From Bacteroidales bacterium 6E (GTDB lineage: Bacteria > Bacteroidota > Bacteroidia > Bacteroidales > Prolixibacteraceae): DNA of 44,034 nucleotides. Location: positions 1 through 44,034 of the forward strand of contig DF970670.1 of NCBI GenBank assembly GCA_001270045.2, given 5' to 3'. The position numbers and the translations under genes were made by a program. Positions 17,234 through 26,560 of this stretch are shown here, piece by piece. Every line of letters starts with the position of its first letter. The stretch's first letter is position 1. Below the pieces are notes generated by a model. The model was not told where the DNA came from. It ran no database searches and was given only the letters and a program-made list of their open reading frames with translations.

Positions 17234-18394
17234 ATGGAAGAGAAATTTGTTGTACCGCAGAAATTCAGACTTTTGACATATGGCCTGATAGCCATTGGCG
17301 GAATCAGCCTTTTATTGGGCTTTTTATTCGACAGTCAGCGCGCATGGGCCAACTATCTGCTCAATAACTTCTACTTTGTGTCGCTTTCCATTGGCGCAGC
17401 CTTCTTTATCGCCATACAATATGTGGCACAGGCAGGGTGGTCGGCTGCATTTAAGCGGGTACCTGAGGCGATGGTATCCTACCTCCCTGTTGCCGGTGTT
17501 CTATTCCTGCTTCTGTTTTTCGGCATGCATTCCCTTTATCACTGGACCCATGAAGATGCCTTGCAAACCGATGCCTTATTACAACATAAATCACCTTACC
17601 TGAACACACCCTTTTTCTTCGCACGCCTCATCTTCTTTTTCGGAGCCTGGATTCTGCTGACGGCAGCTTTACGCAAGTTTTCGGTCCGCGAGGATTTTGA
17701 GGGAGGGTTGAACTATTTCTATAAGTCAGAATGGTATTCGAGGGTCTTGATTTTTGTGCTTGCATTGACTTTCAGCCTCTTCGCCGTTGATGCCATTATG
17801 TCGCTCGAACCCCATTGGTTCAGTACCCTGTTTGCCGGCAAAATATTTATGGCAGCCGTATTACACGCCAGTACCGTTATTGCCCTGATTGTGATCATCC
17901 TGCATAATCGGGGACACTTTGAAATGCTGAATCACAGTCACCTGCACGATTTCACCCGCTATATCTTTATGGCCAGCATCGTTTGGGGCTATTTCAACTT
18001 TGCCGAGTTCATGCTGATTTGGTATGCAAACCTTCCCGAAGAAACCTTCTTTTTTGTGGATCGCTGGCATGGAGCCTGGAAGTTTCTCTTTTTCTTCAAT
18101 ATAGTAGTCAATTGGGCGATACCTTTCGTGGTATTGATGCCACGGATGACTTCACGCAGTAAACCGGTGATGGTGCCTGTCATCATCCTTCTCATGATCG
18201 GCCAATATACCGAATTATATTATATCATTTGGCCGGCCACGGTTCACGCAGCCAAATTCGGATGGCTTGAAATCGGATCCTTTCTTGGGTTTACCGGACT
18301 CTTTTCATTGGTGGTAGCCAATGCTTTATCAAAAGCCAGCCTGGTTCCCAAAAACCATCCTTATCTGGAAGAGAGTGTTGCCCATCATTTCTAG
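17234..18394 (+). CDS. actF: ACIII subunit ActF, membrane protein related to ActC
   Basis: ActF is the second large membrane subunit of ACIII, a 386-residue protein with about ten helices, distantly related to ActC. Characteristic segments are GWSAAFKRVPEAMVSYLP near residue 70 and the helix end HSLYHWTHEDA. The late segment WGYFNFAEFMLIWYANLPEE contains acidic residues suited to proton handling. The start at 17234 (MEEKFVVPQKF) is chosen because the longer opening begins inside actE. It is the last gene of the operon. The following DNA turns to a minus-strand gene, and no cytochrome oxidase genes are seen. Confidence 0.93.
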   Translation: MEEKFVVPQKFRLLTYGLIAIGGISLLLGFLFDSQRAWANYLLNNFYFVSLSIGAAFFIAIQYVAQAGWSAAFKRVPEAMVSYLPVAGVLFLLLFFGMHSLYHWTHEDALQTDALLQHKSPYLNTPFFFARLIFFFGAWILLTAALRKFSVREDFEGGLNYFYKSEWYSRVLIFVLALTFSLFAVDAIMSLEPHWFSTLFAGKIFMAAVLHASTVIALIVIILHNRGHFEMLNHSHLHDFTRYIFMASIVWGYFNFAEFMLIWYANLPEETFFFVDRWHGAWKFLFFFNIVVNWAIPFVVLMPRMTSRSKPVMVPVIILLMIGQYTELYYIIWPATVHAAKFGWLEIGSFLGFTGLFSLVVANALSKASLVPKNHPYLEESVAHHF

Positions 18395-18522
18395 AGAGGT
18401 GGATTATCAGTTTATTTTCTGAAGGCACAGGTGTATTTTCCGATTGAGAGAAATAAAGGTCAATCCGAGTGACTATATCGTAATTCAGTTTATCAGATAC
18501 CCATCTTTGGATCTAGAAAACA

Positions 18523-19488
18523 CTACCATTGAGCTGGCATGATACCAGCTTTAATGAATTCAGCCATCACCAGTTCGGTCATGTCGCTTTTAAAGGCAAA
18601 CTCATCCCTTATATCACTGACATAGGCCTTTAGCCTCATCTTCAGGTGTGTACGGTGTTGATTGGTTTCATGGACAAACACGACAACGATGGGTTTGTTG
18701 AGATAGATATAACGGGAGACCTGTGCCGCCTCAATAGCTATGCTTCTGGCTTTGGCCGTATCGGTTGAAGGAGGAAGAAAAAACTCCGCAACTACCTGAC
18801 AGTTTGATTCACCTGAATTTGAATTTGAGATTGACTGGTTCATCATCTCACTGTTGGGAACCGTCACCACCGAATCATCGGAAGTGACAATACGTGTTGA
18901 ACGCAATCCAATCTCCAATACCTCACCATAGTAACTGCCGACCTCAATTTTATCGCCTACCTGAAATGGACGGTCGAACAAAATGACCAGTCCACCGAAA
19001 ATATTCTTCAACAGGTCTTGTGAGGCAAAACCAACGGCTACACCAACAGAGGCAAAAAATGCAATCACTGTTTCAATTGGTGGTTGAAATACCCCTACGA
19101 TGATTACGTAAATCACAAAAGTCCAGCCTGCAATGCGGATCACTGGAATCAGCCTTTTCACGGTCAGCCTTCGTTTTGGGTTGCGTTCACCAATGGCACC
19201 AACCACTCTAATCAGGAAATTAATTACAAACCAGGAAACCAATCCGACGACCACAGTCCAAAAGATCTTGGGAACCGACACTACTTTGGCAATATTGGGA
19301 GATCCCAGCTGGTTCAGTCCTCCCACACCTTGTTTTACCGAATCGGCAGTTGTTGAATCAGTAATGTCAACAGAATCCGGAATAATCAAAGATACCAGTG
19401 AATCACGATTAGTATCATACTGGCTATATCCCTTCATCATGGTAGATAGTCCTAAAACTAGCAACAATATCATAATGACTCTTTTCAT
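18523..19488 (-). CDS. MscS-family mechanosensitive ion channel
   Basis: This is a 321-residue channel of the small-conductance MscS family. It has an N-terminal signal-like segment (1-22), a polar stretch rich in D/S/T (23-65), and hydrophobic helices near 73-97 and 112-134. The conserved pore helix is at 141-170 (FFASVGVAVGFASQDLLKN), followed by the beta domain starting FDRPFQVGDKIEV at 171-183. The C-terminal alpha/beta cytoplasmic domain is complete. MscS proteins open on membrane tension to release solutes. It follows the 997-residue ATPase-like gene by only 7 bp on the same strand, so the two are probably co-transcribed. Confidence 0.93.
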   Translation of the reverse strand: MKRVIMILLLVLGLSTMMKGYSQYDTNRDSLVSLIIPDSVDITDSTTADSVKQGVGGLNQLGSPNIAKVVSVPKIFWTVVVGLVSWFVINFLIRVVGAIGERNPKRRLTVKRLIPVIRIAGWTFVIYVIIVGVFQPPIETVIAFFASVGVAVGFASQDLLKNIFGGLVILFDRPFQVGDKIEVGSYYGEVLEIGLRSTRIVTSDDSVVTVPNSEMMNQSISNSNSGESNCQVVAEFFLPPSTDTAKARSIAIEAAQVSRYIYLNKPIVVVFVHETNQHRTHLKMRLKAYVSDIRDEFAFKSDMTELVMAEFIKAGIMPAQW

Positions 19489-19495
19489 AATCCTT

Positions 19496-22489
19496 TCAGT
19501 GAATTAGGTTGACATCACGGAGTGTACTCACCACCTGACGGTATAACAGGGGATTAACAGAATAATAGCCATTTTTCATGACAATCACCCCATCATCATG
19601 CAGCTGGATAATTAAGAGCCTGGTCTTGGTAGAAGAAAAATTCAGGACTGATGCCAGTTGTGCATCCGACAAACCATCATGCAATAGCAGCGCATAAAGA
19701 AGGAAAAGTTTCTCTCGCGAAAGTGTCTTTATAAACGAGGCGTTCAATCCTTTGGGAAGGGCTATGGTTATTTCGCTTCCTTTCACCTCGCGTGCTGACC
19801 GCAACCAAAGCAACATGGAAATAGCAATATTGCTTCGGGCGAAACTGTTCAGGGCTGAGAAATATTTTTCCTTCAAATACTTCTGCTGATCAGTTTCACC
19901 AGAAAGCTTCACCAGCTTTTTATCAGATTTGACTGATTCAGGGAGTTCGAAGCGGAGGTTATATCCACTGGCCACATGTCGTCGGAGTATGACATCCACG
20001 ACTTCCTGTTCAGCCAGTGATTGCAATTCGACAATATATCCGAAGAAATCAGACAACCGCATGGTTTTATCCAGATATTGCCATCCGTAAAGATTGCAGG
20101 AAGTGATCCAAAAGACACTCTTATTGGTTGCCGAGATCAGTTCAGCGAACAGACGAATGGCCCCAAATCCATGAATGGTTCGCAGAAAAAGCCGTTGCAA
20201 ACCTTCAAGGATAATGACGGGACGGTTCTCAAGTTTGTTGAACCAATCCAGCATTTCCTCCGTGTTGGAGAAAGGCCTTTCGGCAAAGGCCAATCCAAGC
20301 ATTTCACATAAATCTTCCTCCCTGTATACTGACCGCGTAACCTCATATCGAAACAAAGGCTGATCTGCAAGATGATTTTTTACATATAGGTTAAGTAAAC
20401 TGGTGATTCCGCTCCCGGTTTCACCGATGATGACCGTAGGGGCATATCTGCCAGCTTGCCAGTTGGCAAAAGCTTCAGAGATGCGATCAATTTCCTTTTT
20501 TCTGCCCCTGAAAAAATATTCATCCACCAAAGGAGAAAGGACAAAAAGGCGCTGATAAACATAAGGCAGCCGTGAAATGGCCCGTTGGGTTTCAGCCAGA
20601 AAGTCTGAAATTTCAGGGGAGACCAAAGGTTCCTGTTCTTCAATTCCAAGGTATTCCCGAATTCCTTGGATATAGTATGACAATCCTTTATAAGCCAGTT
20701 TAGCTTTGGCCCTGACAAACCGAAAGACTTTCTTAAATTGAATACGAGCTTTTTCAATGAACTGTTCCGAATGTCGGAGAGCCTTGACTTTTAAAATCCT
20801 GGTTCTGGCATCCAGCAAAGTTTCAGGTTTTAAATAGGATTCCATTTTCGACTGAATTTCACCAACCGCGAAAGTCAAACGATCATCCAGGCTTTGCAAA
20901 GTTTGGGTTAGAAGGATATCCGCCTCCGTGATGCGGGCGATGGCACGTCCAAGTCCCTCTATCGCGATTTGCCGGGCATGTGATTGCTCTTCATGAATGT
21001 CGGCAAGACTCTCTGCTGTCTCCAGATTATATTCGGCAATACGGCCAGCTTCTGAGACCATTTCCCTGACCTGTAATAATGCAGATGACAGTTTAATGTT
21101 TTCGTCCCCTAATGTTTGCAAAATCGAAGGCAGGTAATCAGTCTCAACCAGCTGCCTGATCTGAACCTCCGTAACGGCTTTGCCGGTTATGGTTATATTT
21201 TCCGTTTCAGGGAGGGCTATGACTTCCATCGAGGAAGGCAGGTGGATGGCAGATTCTCCCACCAATGCCGTGAAATTCTGGGCAACAAGGACAATATCAT
21301 TATCACCAAAATTTTGTATGGCATCTGGCACAAGCTTTCCCTGCAGTTCAGAAGAAATCTTTATTGATAATTGATGGAGGAAATCTTTTAACCAGAGGGA
21401 GTTTTTCTCTCGTTCAAGAACGAACAGCTGACTTTGCAAAAAGTCCTGGATAGAGGCCAGGGGCGGGGCATATTTGTCGCTGATCAGCCGTTGGATGGCA
21501 GAGCGAGCCAGTTTGTCTCCCTTTTCTACGTGGGATGCCAAAGAAAGCAAAGAAATTCTGGTTTGCCATTCATCAAGTTTACCAATCAAACGAAGATGTG
21601 CATCCAACGCCACTTTATGATAATATTGTATTATTCTTTTATGTTCTTTTGAAATCCGTGACTCATCAAAAGTGCGAGTTGGCATTTCCAGGGTTCCTGC
21701 CTTACTGAGCACCTGTCTCAGATAGCCAGAGGTATTTTCGACTGCCATGTCTGCCAGTTCTTCAAAAGGAAAACGTTTCTCCCGTTTAAGCTGGCCTGAG
21801 AGAGCGTGAAACTCGTGACTGGCAGATGCATCCTTTTTCCCGGAAACTTGATTCTCCAGAATTTTGTCAATTGCCATCAATACGTCCAACTCCTTCCGAA
21901 TCCGATGGTAAAGAGGGATATATATAATGGAAGTCAATTCTTCAGGAAGCTTCACACTTACAAAAAATTGCATCATCTGCCGAAGAGGAACCTGACGGTA
22001 TAATGGAGGAATAGCCGATGGTGACCTACCGAAAAACAGACTGATGCTGTTGACCAGTCTCCACGGCAGCCTTGAAACTTGAAACCACCAACGTTTGATG
22101 GTTTTTCCATTCCGAATCCACCAATTGTCCGATTCACCGCATACCAGTGCTGTTTCGGGCTGCAAATCCCTGACTGAATGCTGAAAATAACCAGCCCATC
22201 GGGAAGCCTCAGTGGTAAAGCTATCGAATCTTCCATCGAAATCGGGTTTCCGATCCGGACGGCTGTAATTCTCCAATAAAGTGGTGAGATGCTTTGCATA
22301 TTCCACCTTTATTATATCCGGATCTTTTTGAATATTCGCTGACAGGATGCCAAAATCTCTCCTGGCGATCTGAAGATAGGCATCGACAAATTGGCGATGT
22401 TCCTCCCAAACCTGGCTCATGACGGGCACCCATGATTTTTTTATGATTTGTGCTGCTTGCTGCAAGATATGTTCGGGTTCAGGAAGCAT
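19496..22489 (-). CDS. Large STAND/AAA-like protein with degenerate P-loop, unknown function
   Basis: The 997-residue protein is not recognised as a named family. Residues about 1-650 are mostly helical and charged, with coiled-coil-like stretches around 480-600. A nucleotide-binding module follows. FRGRKKE at 660-666 resembles the entry motif of STAND/AAA proteins, and the Walker A position reads GETGSGIT at 689-696, with isoleucine (I695) where lysine is required. The Walker B position reads VIILEGLQ, with E762 but no preceding aspartate. A sensor-like strand FWITSCN and a C-terminal winged-helix-like segment (about 915-990) complete the module. The protein may bind but not hydrolyse nucleotide. 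No signal peptide is seen. It is the first gene of a pair with the MscS channel. Confidence 0.7.
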   Translation of the reverse strand: MLPEPEHILQQAAQIIKKSWVPVMSQVWEEHRQFVDAYLQIARRDFGILSANIQKDPDIIKVEYAKHLTTLLENYSRPDRKPDFDGRFDSFTTEASRWAGYFQHSVRDLQPETALVCGESDNWWIRNGKTIKRWWFQVSRLPWRLVNSISLFFGRSPSAIPPLYRQVPLRQMMQFFVSVKLPEELTSIIYIPLYHRIRKELDVLMAIDKILENQVSGKKDASASHEFHALSGQLKREKRFPFEELADMAVENTSGYLRQVLSKAGTLEMPTRTFDESRISKEHKRIIQYYHKVALDAHLRLIGKLDEWQTRISLLSLASHVEKGDKLARSAIQRLISDKYAPPLASIQDFLQSQLFVLEREKNSLWLKDFLHQLSIKISSELQGKLVPDAIQNFGDNDIVLVAQNFTALVGESAIHLPSSMEVIALPETENITITGKAVTEVQIRQLVETDYLPSILQTLGDENIKLSSALLQVREMVSEAGRIAEYNLETAESLADIHEEQSHARQIAIEGLGRAIARITEADILLTQTLQSLDDRLTFAVGEIQSKMESYLKPETLLDARTRILKVKALRHSEQFIEKARIQFKKVFRFVRAKAKLAYKGLSYYIQGIREYLGIEEQEPLVSPEISDFLAETQRAISRLPYVYQRLFVLSPLVDEYFFRGRKKEIDRISEAFANWQAGRYAPTVIIGETGSGITSLLNLYVKNHLADQPLFRYEVTRSVYREEDLCEMLGLAFAERPFSNTEEMLDWFNKLENRPVIILEGLQRLFLRTIHGFGAIRLFAELISATNKSVFWITSCNLYGWQYLDKTMRLSDFFGYIVELQSLAEQEVVDVILRRHVASGYNLRFELPESVKSDKKLVKLSGETDQQKYLKEKYFSALNSFARSNIAISMLLWLRSAREVKGSEITIALPKGLNASFIKTLSREKLFLLYALLLHDGLSDAQLASVLNFSSTKTRLLIIQLHDDGVIVMKNGYYSVNPLLYRQVVSTLRDVNLIH

Positions 22490-22841
22490 AAGTGTAAAAT
22501 TTCAATATACAGTAAATATAAATGAAATTAGTAAATATTACCAATTGCCGTTATCCCGGGAAACTGACAGTTTTTATTCCAGGATGCCAACTGAATCAAA
22601 TTACAGGTTAATGAACAGTCCATATAATAATCAAGATCGAAAAACAAGCCACTTGAATCAGAATGGATAAAATTTAATCCTAACACAGAAAGACCGGTTC
22701 GAGATACCAATTAAATTATTTATTTTAACAGATGTAAAAATTGACAAACACTTGACAAATCTCAAAAAAAATATTCCCGGGTGGTTAGTCCCTTGATATC
22801 AGGGATATGATTTTTTGATTTAGGATCAAACTGACTTAACA
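22490..22841. other. Intergenic region with divergent promoters and an 11-bp-phased repeat
   Basis: This 352-bp AT-rich gap separates the minus-strand ATPase-like gene from the plus-strand kinase cluster and shows no convincing gene. On the minus strand ATTG, 21 nt, TATATTTA before 22489 is a weak promoter candidate. On the plus side TTGACAAA occurs twice exactly 11 bp apart (22741-22748 and 22752-22759), about 85 bp before the REC-kinase start. That spacing is one helical turn and suggests a regulator site. Confidence 0.45.
22741..22759 (+). repeat. Direct repeat TTGACAAA, 11-bp period
   Basis: Two identical 8-bp copies separated by CAC lie upstream of the REC-kinase gene. A related three-copy 11-bp series lies upstream of the next kinase gene (24032-24060). 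Confidence 0.5.
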
Positions 22842-23918
22842 ATGAAAACCATACTTGTTATTGAAGACGAGCAGGAATTGAGGGAGTCAATTTCAGAAAT
22901 GCTGAATTTCGAAGGCTATCAGGTGATTACGGCATCCGATGGGCTTGAAGGAGTCAGTCAGGCCAGGGAACATATCCCCGATCTGATACTTTGCGATATT
23001 TTAATGCCACGAATGAACGGGTATGAAGTTCTCGGCGAATTAAAGAAAGACCTGACCACGGCCATGATTCCATTTATCTTCCTGACAGCTCTGTCAGACC
23101 AAAAGAAAATCAGGCAGGGTATGAATACTGGGGCAGACGATTATATAGTCAAGCCCTTCCTTCGCAAGGAACTGCTAGAAGCTATTGAATCAAGGATGCA
23201 CAAGAGTGATCTTTTTAAAGGATATGCTGACCAAAACCTTGAAAAACTCCGGCGAAATATCATTTCATTTCTGCCGCACGAGCTTGTCACACCTCTAAAC
23301 AGCATCATATCATTCGGGGAAATAATCAAGGACCATGCTTCGGTGTTGTCAACCTCCGAGTTGTCGGAAATGGGAGATTTCATATTTCAGAGTGGCAAAA
23401 GATTTTATGACCTTGTACAGAAATATCTGCTTTATATCCGCTTCGCGGTAAATAAGCAATCAGGAGAACCAGGCCAATCTTGTGTCAATACACAATCCGT
23501 TATTTCATCAGCTGCAACGCAATTGGCAGAATCTTGCCAAAGACAGGAAGACCTTACAACTGATATCCAGGACATTCCTTTGGCCATTTCCGAGGAAGAA
23601 CTACACATTATGGTCAGGGAACTGACGGACAACGCATTCAAGTTTTCCATACCGGGAGAAAAAGTCAACATCAGCGGGTACACGGCCGATGACTATTTTG
23701 AACTGATCGTAAAAGACCAGGGGCGTGGTATTTCGAAGGATACAATTCGGCAAATCGGGGCTTTTATGCAATTCGACAGGGAAAAATACGAACAACAGGG
23801 GATTGGATTGGGACTTTTTTTGGTACGCCAGATCGCGGAATTACATCAGGGTGGGATTGAGATTGAATCTGATCCCCAACATGGCACCCGGGTCAGTGTT
23901 CGAATCCCCAGGGCCTGA
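22842..23918 (+). CDS. Receiver-histidine kinase hybrid (REC-HisKA-HATPase)
   Basis: This soluble 358-residue signalling protein has a receiver domain at 1-122 with acidic pocket E8/D9, phospho-acceptor D52 (CDILMPRMNG) and K104 (VKPF). A kinase core follows with H146 in LPHELVTPLN. The HATPase domain shows N-box NAFKF and G-boxes DQGRGIS and GIGLGLFLVRQI. Having the receiver in front of the kinase suggests that phosphorylation by another kinase controls its activity. No sensory or membrane domain is present. It opens the sensory cluster and is separated from the next kinase by 272 bp. Confidence 0.92.
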   Translation: MKTILVIEDEQELRESISEMLNFEGYQVITASDGLEGVSQAREHIPDLILCDILMPRMNGYEVLGELKKDLTTAMIPFIFLTALSDQKKIRQGMNTGADDYIVKPFLRKELLEAIESRMHKSDLFKGYADQNLEKLRRNIISFLPHELVTPLNSIISFGEIIKDHASVLSTSELSEMGDFIFQSGKRFYDLVQKYLLYIRFAVNKQSGEPGQSCVNTQSVISSAATQLAESCQRQEDLTTDIQDIPLAISEEELHIMVRELTDNAFKFSIPGEKVNISGYTADDYFELIVKDQGRGISKDTIRQIGAFMQFDREKYEQQGIGLGLFLVRQIAELHQGGIEIESDPQHGTRVSVRIPRA

Positions 23919-24031
23919 TTGACTTTTGACAAATATCTTTTTGCCTGAAAAACAGATCGATTCATTATAGTAATTCTTCCCGAAAAAATAACAGAATAGC
24001 CCAATTACATATGCTGCGATTTTCTATGCGA

Positions 24032-24060
24032 GGACAAAACGTAGACAAATCGTGGACACA
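24032..24060 (+). repeat. Three imperfect 11-bp-phased repeats before a kinase gene
   Basis: GGACAAAA (24032), AGACAAAT (24043) and GGACACAT (24054) start exactly 11 bp apart, about 135-160 bp before the ATG at 24191. They resemble the TTGACAAA pair before the first kinase gene. This may be a shared operator; the gap of 23919-24190 otherwise shows no gene. Confidence 0.4.
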
Positions 24061-24190
24061 TTGCATATTTCATAAAGAAATCCAGATTTAAGCCATTCAA
24101 TTGTCTAAATTCGTCCGGTTTATACACATTTTTTTGCCCATAGGGGCTGAATCGGGACTTTAAATTGCTGGTTATTCAAAAACATCTTGT

Positions 24191-26026
24191 ATGCAAAGTG
24201 GCGAAATGCTCTTTTTTGATCATAATCCGATCCCTCTGTTTCTTATTGACGGCGAGACGCTACACATCCTTGATGTTAACCGACAAGCAATTCAAATTTA
24301 TGGATATTCAAGGCAAGATCTCATTCACAAACATTTATTTCACCTTCATCCCGAGAATGATATTGATCATGTCGAATCCCTCCTCAACAGAATAGGTGAT
24401 AAAAGTCCCGAAAACATAGAGTTCACCCACATAGCCAAGGATGGCACCCATTTCAATATAGAATTCAGAATACAGGAGATCATTTATCATTCGAAAAAAT
24501 GCCTCATTATTGCCGTCATAGACATTACACAACAAAAAAGGGCAGAAAGGGAACTGAACGATAGCAAATTCAAACTTGCAGAGGCACAGGAAATGGCCAG
24601 GATGGGCCGATGGGACTACTGTCATAGGGAAAACATATTAGCATGGTCCGATTCGATTTACACAATATTTGGTTTGGAGAAAACCGGCCAGAATCTCGAT
24701 TACGAAACTTTCCTCAGATCAGTTCATCCGGAAGACCGGGATACATTGCATTCAAAATGGCAGGACTCACTGCGTCATCAATCGAACTTCCAGTTAGAGC
24801 ACCGGATCATTACTCCTGAAGGAGAATTGAAATGGATGAATGAGTCATGTTATACCGAATTTAACGAGTCAGGAAATCCGATTCATACTGTTGGGATAGT
24901 ACAGGATATAACCGACCTCGTAAGAACTGAAAAGGCACTGCGTAAAAGCGAGGAACGCTATAAGGGGATCATCAACTCCCAGCATGATATGGTTGTCAGG
25001 CTCGACACGGAAAACCGGTTTACTTTTGTCAATGAGACCTATTGCCGTACATTTGGAAAAACCAAGGAAGAACTGCTTGGACGGTCTTTTACCCCTGTCA
25101 TCCATGAGGATGATCTCAATGATACCCTCCTCGCAATGGTAAATCTTACCCGACCACCCTATCGGGCATATATGGAACAAAGGGCCATGACGGTAAATGG
25201 ATGGCGTTGGTTGGCGTGGGAGGATTATGCCATCCGCAACCGCAATGGCGAAGTTATAGAAATACAGGGAGTAGGCAGGGATATTACCGAGATAAAAGAG
25301 GCGGAGAAAGCTCTCAAGGATGCACTGGCCATGGAAAAAAAGCTGGGAGAACTTAAATCGCGTTTCGTGTCAATGGCAAGCCACGAATTCAGGACGCCCC
25401 TCGCATCCATGATGATGGCTACCGAAACACTCGAAAATTACCGCCACCGTTTAACTGAAGAAGAAATCATAAAATACCTGGGACGGATCCGTCGCAACAT
25501 TGAATTTTTACGTGATATCATCGGAAAAGTATTGAGTTTGAACCGAATTGAATCAGGCAAAATTCCATACACACCAGAAAAAACCGACATAAACCAGCTT
25601 GTGGCAGAATGGCTGAAGGATTACAGGGAAAAGAACCAGCTGGTGCATCAGATCGATTTCGTACCCATAAAGGAAAGAATAAACATTGAGGCTGACCGGC
25701 AATTGCTGGTTCAGGCACTTGAAAACCTGGTGTCAAACAGCAGAAAATATGCCCCCGCAGGGACGACTATCCTCATCAACATCAGCAAAACTGGCAGTAC
25801 GATCACGGTTAGTGTCACCGATTTTGGCATAGGGATCCCGGAAAAGGAAATTGAGTTCCTCTTCGATCCTTTCTTCAGGGCATCCAACGTGGTAAATTAC
25901 CATGGCACAGGATTGGGATTGCCCCTGATCAAACAGATTGTGGACAGACATAATGGATCGGTACGTCTTGAAAGTGAAATCAACAAAAAAACGACATTTC
26001 ACATCGATCTTCCAGTATTGATTTAG
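24191..26026 (+). CDS. PAS-PAS-PAS histidine kinase
   Basis: This 611-residue cytoplasmic sensor kinase has three PAS/PAC units, about 8-118 (ending IAVIDITQQKRAE), 128-245 (ending VGIVQDITDL) and 252-372 (ending QGVGRDITEIKEAE). The kinase core has H398 in MASHEFRTPLAS. Its HATPase domain carries the N-box ENLVSNSRKYAP, DFGIGIP and HGTGLGLPLIKQI. No membrane helices are seen, so the signal is probably a soluble ligand or redox state sensed by a PAS domain. The kinase core is closely similar to that of the REC-PAS4-kinase at 29155, including the MATETxENY stretch after the histidine box, which suggests local duplication. Confidence 0.92.
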   Translation: MQSGEMLFFDHNPIPLFLIDGETLHILDVNRQAIQIYGYSRQDLIHKHLFHLHPENDIDHVESLLNRIGDKSPENIEFTHIAKDGTHFNIEFRIQEIIYHSKKCLIIAVIDITQQKRAERELNDSKFKLAEAQEMARMGRWDYCHRENILAWSDSIYTIFGLEKTGQNLDYETFLRSVHPEDRDTLHSKWQDSLRHQSNFQLEHRIITPEGELKWMNESCYTEFNESGNPIHTVGIVQDITDLVRTEKALRKSEERYKGIINSQHDMVVRLDTENRFTFVNETYCRTFGKTKEELLGRSFTPVIHEDDLNDTLLAMVNLTRPPYRAYMEQRAMTVNGWRWLAWEDYAIRNRNGEVIEIQGVGRDITEIKEAEKALKDALAMEKKLGELKSRFVSMASHEFRTPLASMMMATETLENYRHRLTEEEIIKYLGRIRRNIEFLRDIIGKVLSLNRIESGKIPYTPEKTDINQLVAEWLKDYREKNQLVHQIDFVPIKERINIEADRQLLVQALENLVSNSRKYAPAGTTILINISKTGSTITVSVTDFGIGIPEKEIEFLFDPFFRASNVVNYHGTGLGLPLIKQIVDRHNGSVRLESEINKKTTFHIDLPVLI

Positions 26027-26072
26027 AAACCATTACAAACCAGCTACCAAAACCGACAATTAAATAAAACAT

Positions 26073-26080
26073 TATATTTG
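26073..26080 (+). promoter_or_regulatory. Candidate -7 promoter element before the split PAS gene
   Basis: TATATTTG matches the Bacteroidota -7 consensus exactly and lies 31 bp before the ATG at 26112. No TTTG is seen at the matching -33 position. Confidence 0.35.
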
Positions 26081-26111
26081 AAACTATAACCCTTTTATTC
26101 TGAGACAGAAT

Positions 26112-26558
26112 ATGTCCGAAAATGTACCCTTTAACGATAAAGATCCGCACAGTTGGACCGGTTCTGCATTGAGCCAGGCCGATATAACTGTCCTTTCAGA
26201 CTATTTTGTCAGGACCAGCCATGATTTCATAGCGGTACTTACAAACGACCAGAACCTTGTCTATTTGAATCCTGCCCTTGAACAGGCAATCCTGAAAAGG
26301 AATGCCGGATTGCCGGACAGTGGTCTTGGATTGGCTTCAATCATATTGTCTGTTGACAAACAGTACTTATGGAATAAAGCGATTCAAAACTGCATTTCAG
26401 GCCGGGAAATTTCCGAAATTATAGAGTGCCCTCTTATTGATAAGCAAACTACCCGAATCATGTTTAAACCATTACAGGGAAAAACGGAGAAAAACGGGCC
26501 TATGAGATCTATTATCAATATGTCAATGGAGAAATCAACATTTACAGCTGCGAATTAA
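26112..26558 (+). pseudogene. PAS-domain protein, 5' part (frameshifted)
   Basis: This 148-codon reading frame starts with ATG at 26112 and contains a PAS-like domain from about residue 23 (LSDYFVRTSHDFIAVLTN, then LVYLNPALEQAI). After residue 126 the frame loses PAS character and stops at 26558. The next frame, entered between 26468 and about 26495, continues with YEIYYQYVNGEINIYSCELR and then a clear PAC segment. Two A5 tracts (26480-26484 and 26490-26494) lie in that interval, and adding one A to either would fuse both parts into one protein of about 241 residues. The gene is therefore either broken by a one-base deletion or carries a sequencing error. It lies between two kinase genes. Confidence 0.7.
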
Positions 26559-26560
26559 GA

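Noticed and set aside
22419-22670. 83-codon plus-strand opening overlapping the start of the 997-residue gene
   Set aside because: It is mostly antisense to the large gene and upstream AT-rich DNA, with no motif or start signal.
24048-24066. Second sigma-54-like site (TGGACACATTGCA) before the 24191 kinase
   Set aside because: The GG-to-GC distance is 7 nt, not the required 10.
26486-26496. Programmed -1 ribosomal frameshift in the PAS gene
   Set aside because: The heptamer is G-AAA-AAC, not a canonical slippery A-AAA-AAC, and I see no stable stem-loop directly downstream; a one-base deletion or sequencing error is simpler.
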